Shown here piece after piece: positions 44,375 to 50,191 of a stretch of 50,191 nucleotides of DNA. Numbering within the stretch: the stretch's first letter is position 1; every line of letters starts with the position of its first letter. Source of the stretch: an uncultured Enterovibrio sp. (GTDB lineage: Bacteria; Pseudomonadota; Gammaproteobacteria; Enterobacterales; Vibrionaceae); the NCBI GenBank assembly GCA_947041315.1, contig CAMRDW010000005.1, positions 1 to 50,191 on the forward strand, in the 5' to 3' direction. The position numbers were made by a program, and so were the translations under genes. The notes under the pieces are model-generated. The model saw only the letters and a list, made by a program, of their open reading frames with translations, ran no database searches and had not been told where the DNA came from.

Positions 44375-47300
44375 TTAACGGTAAATGTATTCTGCAAAAC
44401 GATTAGCGAAAGTCCAATGGAGGCCATTTGACCATTGAATACCCGGTACTTGGGTGCATTGTCCTGCCGTATTAACAAAACCTGCGCCATAAAAACCGGT
44501 TTGGGTTGTGCTGCATAATTTCGCATCACTCCCTTGCGTCGCTTTAATTTTTTGACCTATTTTTTTAGGATCATTCATTGACATCCATTCAAATTGATTA
44601 ATAGGTGAGAATAATGAACGCGCGCCTTGCGCATCATTCACTGTAATTTCCGTTCCGCCAGTGCATTGGAAATCACCGTGATTAATCTCTTCTACATAAC
44701 CATGGACGGTTTGAACAACATCATTAATGGTTATTGGGAATCGACAAATATTGTATTTTTTATTGTTCATTTTCAGGGTCGCTAAAACATTGCGATCCCG
44801 TGGAGAAAAGGTGTTTGGATTAAATTCCGGCGTGTGTGCAAACCAACCATTCGGTATTGCTGATTCAAGTACTTTATATCCATGTTCCTGACCAATAATG
44901 ACAGGGCCTTTTAAATCATCAGCAGCAGGGTTACGTGGTGTTGCAACACTGTCTAGCACAGATGTTGTTCCTGAAACGGATATACACTTAATACTAATAC
45001 GCGCTGGATGATTATCAGTCGGTAAATTAATATGGAACTTATTGCTTTCATTATCATTATGACGATGGCCATTTAAGGCAATATTAGTCATATCGCCATT
45101 TTCACCCTCAACCACTAATTGACACTGTTTTTGTGAAGTGAAGCTATAGCGTTTAATTCCACCTTGATGGTTTACATATGCCCAATTAGCACCATTGTTA
45201 TGTTTAACATTGGCAATTTGAAGACACTGATTATTTTCAGTGAATCCAGCACCATCATGTGATGTTCCTGATTTATCCAATGAACACAAGGTCTTCTCAC
45301 CTAATTCAGCTGTTGGGGTATAAGTAACATTGCCGATTTGATCCGCTTTATAAGAGAGCAGCTGATAATCATTCGTTGCAGAAACGGGTACTTCACGTTC
45401 ATTGTTTACAGACCAGTACATATCCGAAGACACACGACACATCGCCGTTTCAATATCTTCATAACCCACAAAATTAGCCATTTCAGCATTACTGTTGGTG
45501 TAACTAAACTGGCATAGCGGTAACCATTCATTATTTATTTTAATCGTCTGCCATTCAGTTTGATGACGATCTGTCTCACTGAGTTCGGCAACCGATACCC
45601 AACCTTCACGTTGAGGGGCAACACGACTTGGGGCGGGTAAATCAAATAAATGACCGTAATTTGAATAGAGTAATGGATAAATCTGACTTGAATTCACTTC
45701 CGTTGGATCGTAAATACCCAATACAGTGATCACGGGTACGCCTTGCTCTTTTGGTATAGCCGCGCCCGGGGTTGATTCCTGATAACGTTGGCTATCGTGA
45801 TCCCATTGAACAAAACCTGTTGCACTGTTTAAATCGAGGTTATTTGAACGATTAAACCAATCTTGAGTGACACGCGTGGCCATCGGGTGCTCTAGGGTAT
45901 AATGACTGATAAGCCCTGTTAAGGAGAGTTCCCCGCCAGCCATCGCTTCACGCATAAAACGGAATTCATTCGCAAAGGGAGGAACGCTTTCACCACTGTT
46001 TTCGTTCGTGACTGTTTCTGGCTTATCTGACCAATGTAGGTTACCAATGAAGCGTTGATAACGCGCATCCCAACCCCAACCTGATTCCATATCATGCACA
46101 GAAGCATTCTCCGGATGATGACCGCGACCGTAATTATGTCCAAGTTCATGCGACCATTGGTTACCGCGAGACTCATCTAAAGTCACAATACCGCCGCCAC
46201 CACTGCCGCCATGTATTACGACATTTGAAGTGACAACCTCGTTCTTTTCAGACAAGTAACGACCGCGGCTATAATGCGACGTGATATGACTAAAGGGCCT
46301 TGACCAATGCGCATTGTTGCCCGCCGTGTCAACAATACCAAAGTTCGCATTATTAATACCAATAGAGACTAAATTTTTACCAATCGCCCCGCGCATATCA
46401 CCGCCTTGCCAACCCGGATTTTCATCTTCACTGGCTCTTGTGTAAACCTGGCCATTAGGTAAGGTGACTTTTCGAAGATGAAATGGCGTATAATCCGCCA
46501 TGATCATTTTAGAAACTGGGATCTTTTGAAAATAATCGGTTGCGAGCTGCTCCATATCATTGATCATGTCGTACCCGCCATGCGGCTCAACCAACATACC
46601 AATATCAATATTTTGAATAATTAATTCAGGCGCGCCAGAAAAGACCAACATGTCTTGAGTCAGTTCACCTTCTCGCTCACGATTATCAGTGAAACGCAAT
46701 GATAAGCCTGGCTTCATCCATTCCCACTTTAATGGCAAACTCCATGCGTGATGAGAGAATATCACTTTGCTTTTGCCGTTGTCGGGTTGATCCGTATCCG
46801 GTAAAGCCGTTGGTGGACGCATTGCGAAACGTCCCATACTCACGCCATCAACCTCAACATCAACCCATAAGTGATTCCGGTTATTTGTTTGAGGCGTCAC
46901 AAGCAACAAACTTTCGCGATGCATGACTAAATTTGGGTGCATCAGCTCATCGTTGCCATAGGGGGCAACACTGGTGTGGGTTTGTGCGAAAGCCACATTT
47001 GCTTTTAGGCTTCCCGATAAATGATTTACTGCATTACGATTGTCGTTATAACTTAAACGTGATGGTAATGTGCTAAAAGAAAAACTTTTCTCATCACATC
47101 CTAAGTGATTACATTCAATTAACTTCGCTTTATATTGGGTATCGGCTTCAAGATCTGCGATATAAAAACCAGAATGCTGAGCCGAATAATTGAAGGTAAT
47201 TGAAGACTCACCCGGTTTTGTTGAGGTTAACTGGATTTTATACTCATTGCCTTTAACGCTGTCATCCCAAACAAGTTCAACAGCGACATCAGACACGGAG

Positions 47301-47776
47301 CCTGTTTTAAATTCTGAAATGCTGGGCATGGTCAAATCGCCACAATCAGAAGTGACAACACTTTGTATTAACTCATTGTTCTCAAAGAGTGCAGGAAGAT
47401 ATTCAATGTAACAGCCTTTATCTTCAGGGGTCATCAGGCCAAATTCACGATGTAATAAATAAAAACCGCCGTTATAAAAAACATACTCCCATTCAGGACC
47501 GATAAAGGGAAACGCGGCACTGTATTCGCCGTTTGAATCATCGAATGGAAAAAAAGGAGATTGCTCGTGGTTAAGGCGATACACTTTTCCGTTATATTGC
47601 AGAAACTGTTGGCCATCATGCTCAATGATATTTTCTGGTAGCTTCGCCAATGATTGCATGTGGTTGAGTGTTGCAAAGGTTTTTTCCGCCATTTCGGGCA
47701 ACGTCGTTTCAGCGGCCAAAACCGTTGAGCTGAAAAAACTCCCACCGATAAGAAGGGCTAAAAGTTTAATTTTCAT
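44375..47776 (-). CDS. StcE/TagA-family M66 zinc metalloprotease (mucinase)
   Basis: 1133 residues. Signal peptide MKIKLLALLIGGSFFSSTVLA. A fibronectin-III-like domain lies near residues 165-245 (VAVELVWDDSVKGNEYKIQL ... YIADLEADTQYKAKLIEC). The catalytic domain has the metzincin motif HELGHNYGRGHH with H543, E544, H547, G550 and H553. The C-terminal 400 residues contain two similar Cys-containing blocks (LPLCQF ... LCSLDKSGTSHDGAGF ... NGANWAYV, and YNICRF ... LCSTTQTGFYGAGF ... NGLHWTFA). StcE (898 aa) and V. cholerae TagA (about 1000 aa) cleave mucin-type O-glycoproteins; this one is longer at the C-terminus. Start supported by GGAAC 6 nt upstream. Probably secreted through the type II system. 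Confidence 0.9.
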   Translation of the reverse strand: MKIKLLALLIGGSFFSSTVLAAETTLPEMAEKTFATLNHMQSLAKLPENIIEHDGQQFLQYNGKVYRLNHEQSPFFPFDDSNGEYSAAFPFIGPEWEYVFYNGGFYLLHREFGLMTPEDKGCYIEYLPALFENNELIQSVVTSDCGDLTMPSISEFKTGSVSDVAVELVWDDSVKGNEYKIQLTSTKPGESSITFNYSAQHSGFYIADLEADTQYKAKLIECNHLGCDEKSFSFSTLPSRLSYNDNRNAVNHLSGSLKANVAFAQTHTSVAPYGNDELMHPNLVMHRESLLLVTPQTNNRNHLWVDVEVDGVSMGRFAMRPPTALPDTDQPDNGKSKVIFSHHAWSLPLKWEWMKPGLSLRFTDNREREGELTQDMLVFSGAPELIIQNIDIGMLVEPHGGYDMINDMEQLATDYFQKIPVSKMIMADYTPFHLRKVTLPNGQVYTRASEDENPGWQGGDMRGAIGKNLVSIGINNANFGIVDTAGNNAHWSRPFSHITSHYSRGRYLSEKNEVVTSNVVIHGGSGGGGIVTLDESRGNQWSHELGHNYGRGHHPENASVHDMESGWGWDARYQRFIGNLHWSDKPETVTNENSGESVPPFANEFRFMREAMAGGELSLTGLISHYTLEHPMATRVTQDWFNRSNNLDLNSATGFVQWDHDSQRYQESTPGAAIPKEQGVPVITVLGIYDPTEVNSSQIYPLLYSNYGHLFDLPAPSRVAPQREGWVSVAELSETDRHQTEWQTIKINNEWLPLCQFSYTNSNAEMANFVGYEDIETAMCRVSSDMYWSVNNEREVPVSATNDYQLLSYKADQIGNVTYTPTAELGEKTLCSLDKSGTSHDGAGFTENNQCLQIANVKHNNGANWAYVNHQGGIKRYSFTSQKQCQLVVEGENGDMTNIALNGHRHNDNESNKFHINLPTDNHPARISIKCISVSGTTSVLDSVATPRNPAADDLKGPVIIGQEHGYKVLESAIPNGWFAHTPEFNPNTFSPRDRNVLATLKMNNKKYNICRFPITINDVVQTVHGYVEEINHGDFQCTGGTEITVNDAQGARSLFSPINQFEWMSMNDPKKIGQKIKATQGSDAKLCSTTQTGFYGAGFVNTAGQCTQVPGIQWSNGLHWTFANRFAEYIYR

Positions 47777-48191
47777 AACATAGTTCCATTAGTCAAAAAT
47801 TCGTATCATTTCTTTTTTCTAAAATATATTACAGCTCAACGAGCTACAAATAATTTATTGCAATTAATGCAAAATATTTAAGGGCAATATGAACACCTTC
47901 CCATTGCAAGAAATAAAGATGCCATAAAAGAAATCTTGCTCCCATATATTCTTTTTTTTGGTGTGTTTTTTTAAGGCTTCTGGTTTCGATGGATTTGTGT
48001 ATATGTTTTTTTTTATTAACGAATAAATAACCTATCGAGCAGATCTAGGTTTTGCTTTTAATTTTCTGGAGAGCGCACAGGCGCGTTAAGAAGGAAGAGG
48101 AAGAGGGGGCACACTTAAAACCCGAATGGATTTTTAAGTGGGTGTAAGCGGGAGGGTGGGATCTTAAATTGTCGATCTGATTTTATTTCAT
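47777..48191. other. Upstream region of the mucinase gene, no gene seen
   Basis: A/T-rich promoter region for the StcE-like gene on the minus strand. A 9-bp hairpin CACTTAAAA/TTTTAAGTG at 48112-48140 has no downstream T-tract. No coding frame or RNA gene is recognised. Confidence 0.5.
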
Positions 48192-48316
48192 ATATACCCC
48201 TCGCCTTTGAAACGGCGTGGGTGTTGGCTGCTCTTGCTCAAGAGCAATCACAGACTAAATTGATGCAAAGATCTTCACTCGTTTGCCGCAAGCGCATCTT
48301 CAACTCTCTCGAGTAA
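48192..48316 (-). repeat. Foldback repeat, copy 16
   Basis: TATACCCCTCGCCTTTGAAACG at the left, GTGTTGGCTGCTCTTGCTCA inside, CTTCAACTCTCTCGAGTAAG at the right. Confidence 0.85.
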
Positions 48317-48465
48317 GCTTGGTTAAGGTCGTTTTTTGTGTTGTGCAATCGTTTAAAAAGAATGAATAAAATTATATTTATTCAAGGGTTGATTATATTC
48401 AAAATAAAAGGCAAAGTTCCGACAATGAAAATACAGTGATACGCAAGAAAAGAGGGCCCGTCACC

Positions 48466-48545
48466 TATACCTGTCGCCTTTGAAACGGCGTGGGCACTGC
48501 GAACACTCGCCAACATCCGCTCAGCTTGCAAAGGCGACGGGTAAA
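48466..48545. repeat. Foldback repeat, copy 17 (short, both ends alike)
   Basis: An 80-bp form bounded by TATACCTGTCGCCTTTG on the left and CAAAGGCGACGGGTA on the right. Both ends are the GGCGACGGGTATA end of the family, inverted to one another, with a short remnant core. It looks like a fold-over or recombination derivative. Confidence 0.75.
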
Positions 48546-48622
48546 TATCTTTTAATTTAGAAGAAAAAAACCCATTCTCTTTGCATTCCTTTAAACATCA
48601 TCAATAGGTATTTAGATCTCCG

Positions 48623-48976
48623 ATGGAACAAGAAAATTTTGAACTTTTGATAAAATCGCTCTGTTGCACTGCCAATTTACCTGAAGCATTAGAAATGCTT
48701 CAAACCTGTCAAATTGAAGAAATTGAACAAGAAGCCAAGGCCTTGGCAGGGCAATTCTCTCTTGCCGAAGTTCAGGGTAAAAAGCGTATTTATCATGTCT
48801 TTTTAGAAGAAAATGATCAGGGCGTAGAAGAAGAGTTCGTAGAACATGTCATGTATTTAGATGAGCCTGTGATCTTGTTTGTTGCTTGGTTTTTCTATAC
48901 CCAATTCGGAATTAAAAACCGCGATACTTACGCCGCGGCAGGAAAAACCTACAAACAACCTAAACGCGAAAAATAG
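48623..48976 (+). CDS. Small acidic cytosolic protein of unknown function
   Basis: 117 residues, rich in Glu, no signal peptide or membrane segment. Helical N-terminal half (ENFELLIKSLCCTANLPEALEMLQTC), then a strand-rich middle (RIYHVFLEENDQGVEEEFVEHVMYLDEPVILFVAWFFYT) and a basic end (KTYKQPKREK). I do not recognise a family. No good Shine-Dalgarno, but the composition is convincingly protein-like and the frame is isolated between repeat copies. Single gene. Confidence 0.6.
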   Translation: MEQENFELLIKSLCCTANLPEALEMLQTCQIEEIEQEAKALAGQFSLAEVQGKKRIYHVFLEENDQGVEEEFVEHVMYLDEPVILFVAWFFYTQFGIKNRDTYAAAGKTYKQPKREK

Positions 48977-49051
48977 TCTTCTCATGACCAAGAGGCCCAT
49001 TCTGGCGTCTCTTTTTTAGGCTGAATTGAAGTCTAAAAGAGAAGGTATTTT

Positions 49052-49301
49052 TATACCCAAGACGCGCGAGGTTGCGCCCCTGCACCAAGCGATTGAAGCC
49101 CCTGAGCATAGAGGTATATACCCAAGACACTTGAAGATGCGTGTAGGCGGCAAACGAGTGAAGGCTTTGAGCATAGAGAGACTATGTGATTGATCTTAAG
49201 CGAGAGCGGCCAACACCCATGAAACTTCAAAGCGACGGGTATATGTGATTGGGCTGAGAGAGCGCAGCCAACAAGCACGCAACTTCAAAGGCGACGGGTA
49301 T
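49052..49301 (+). repeat. Nested foldback repeats: one copy inserted in another
   Basis: Outer copy: left half 49052-49116 (TATACCCAAGACGCGCGAGG ... CCCCTGAGCATAGAGG) and right half 49243-49301 (TGTGATTGGGCTGAGAG ... TTCAAAGGCGACGGGTAT). Between them is a complete inner copy, 49117-49242 (TATACCCAAGACACTTGAAG ... CTTCAAAGCGACGGGTATA). The junctions read GTATATACCC and GGGTATATGTG, as expected for insertion at a TA or TATA target with duplication. Confidence 0.85.
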
Positions 49302-49478
49302 CATTGAGGGTTTTAACATCAGGGGGGCTGCACACCTTAAATATCCTGCTGTTTTTATCCATTGTGGTGTTTTGTATGTTAAAGTCGTTCAATGTTTCAA
49401 AAGCACATGAGAAAATAAAATATCGCTTATTTATTAACAGAGATTGGTTATTAAATTTATTTAATAAGGTTGTTATAT

Positions 49479-50012
49479 ATGAAGAGCAGACCCTTATCCA
49501 TTTTATTTTTAATTCTATTTTCCTCTTATTCATTTTCTGAGCATCTGCTTGGTGTTGCTCTTGGTTACGGTAATCAAGAATTCAAGTTAAATCAAACCAC
49601 GAACGACGGTGATGCGTTCAATATTGATGCTTATTATCGTTATATGATGAACCCCTATATTGGTATTGAAGGCGGGTGGACATCTGCTGTTGGTGGCATA
49701 GGCAGTTTTATTGTGGCTCAAGTAGCAGAAATAGAAGATGCTCGTTTTTCTGGCCCTAAAATCAATTTGTTTCTTCAATATCCATTGAGCTCAAATAATT
49801 ATATTTATACAAAGTTGGGCGCGAATAATTATACACTGGATTACACGATAAACAGAGTATCTAAAGAGGATTCAAATGCAGGTTTTGAAGGATCTTTAGG
49901 ACTTGAAAGTCGGTTTAATTCTGGTTTGGGTTTAAATGTAGAATACAAAAACATCAATAACCCTATTATTAAGGCCAATCAATTCATAATGGGAATGAGT
50001 TATAAATTTTAA
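49479..50012 (+). CDS. Outer-membrane beta-barrel protein (OmpA-domain type)
   Basis: 177 residues from the ATG at 49479. AAGG lies 9-10 nt upstream; the frame opens at a TTG 9 nt earlier. Signal peptide MKSRPLSILFLILFSSYSFS, then strands HLLGVALGYGNQEFKL, AYYRYMMNPYIGIEGGWTSA, YIYTKLGANNYTLDYTI and GFEGSLGLESRFNSGLGLNVEYK, ending GMSYKF with terminal Phe. This is the 8-stranded OmpA-like/OMP_b-brl pattern. Function unknown. Confidence 0.8.
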   Translation: MKSRPLSILFLILFSSYSFSEHLLGVALGYGNQEFKLNQTTNDGDAFNIDAYYRYMMNPYIGIEGGWTSAVGGIGSFIVAQVAEIEDARFSGPKINLFLQYPLSSNNYIYTKLGANNYTLDYTINRVSKEDSNAGFEGSLGLESRFNSGLGLNVEYKNINNPIIKANQFIMGMSYKF

Positions 50013-50024
50013 CACAGACACCCA

Positions 50025-50051
50025 AGGCCCTTGACATTGCAACAGGGCCTC
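50025..50051 (+). terminator. Possible terminator hairpin after the barrel gene
   Basis: AGGCCCT/AGGGCCT stem (50026-50032, 50045-50051) with a 12-nt loop, 13 nt past the stop. No T-tract follows, so termination is uncertain. Confidence 0.35.
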
Positions 50052-50181
50052 AAATCTGCCTTTCGCATGAACATCCATCCAATATTTAATAAGTGAATGC
50101 ATTGAGCGGTAACAATATTATGCATCAATTCGCGCTTTGAAAAAAAATAGCACGTCGGGTTCGCCGCTTCATTTTTTGTTC

Positions 50182-50191
50182 TATACCCGTC
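50182..50191 (-). repeat. Foldback repeat, copy at the window edge
   Basis: The window ends in TATACCCGTC, the beginning of the family in this orientation. The rest lies outside. Confidence 0.6.

Noticed and set aside
48112..48140. Hairpin CACTTAAAA/TTTTAAGTG as a terminator
   Set aside because: No T-tract on either side and no gene end close by.
1684..49301. CRISPR array or REP/BIME cluster as explanation for the repeats
   Set aside because: Copies are dispersed, about 120 bp long, lack regular spacers, and show nested insertion, so neither fits.

Overview
The window looks like a chromosomal segment of a moderately AT-rich marine gammaproteobacterium, probably of the Vibrionales/Alteromonadales (Shewanella-like) sphere. 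The basis is gene content: a TfoX-family competence regulator, a Shewanella/Vibrio-type paired-CBS protein, LysO, YjiH, a VolA/Pla-1 lipoprotein phospholipase and an StcE/TagA mucinase. The genus is an inference and no rRNA or tRNA is present to confirm it. A tyrosine-phosphatase fragment, a mucinase, a surface lipase and a giant adhesin together suggest a host-associated life style.

Layout. 1-343: C-terminal part of a protein tyrosine phosphatase, cut by the window edge. 772-1620: CARB-like class A beta-lactamase. 1948-3110: remnant of a Wadjet-like locus, with a truncated partner and an intact JetD-like Toprim protein. 3296-5978 (minus): a small secreted protein, the lysine exporter LysO and an HDOD protein. 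7072-7656: tfoX behind a perfect palindrome in its leader. 8426-11574 (minus): an outer-membrane barrel and a soluble REC-cNMP-HisKA-HATPase kinase. 11739-13856: a YdgA/DUF945-like protein and a CBS protein. 14208-15107 (minus): a sulfotransferase.

15325-37529 is the centrepiece: a 22-kb type I secretion locus for a giant Ig-repeat adhesin, organised like Salmonella SPI-4 (SiiABCDEF) but rearranged. A tightly overlapping minus-strand operon runs from an outer-membrane barrel through a TolC-like protein, an HlyD-like adaptor and two small single-pass proteins (one with a MotB/SiiA-type Asp at its membrane segment) to a MotA/TolQ/ExbB-like channel protein. Divergently, the plus strand encodes a 4918-residue adhesin with a coiled coil and about 45 Ig-like modules, then a dedicated ABC transporter. 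The inferred system is an ABC-MFP-TolC secreton plus a proton-channel complex that energises secretion or surface retention of the adhesin.

37895-50012: a lipase, YjiH, an extended RecX, the VolA-like phospholipase, the StcE-like M66 mucinase, a small acidic protein and another outer-membrane barrel.

About 20 copies of a foldback repeat of roughly 120 bp lie in the gaps between genes. Its ends are imperfect inverted repeats starting TATACCC. One copy is inserted inside another at a TA-rich site, which marks the family as a MITE-like mobile element. One copy abuts the truncated Wadjet partner. Several gaps consist largely of these repeats.
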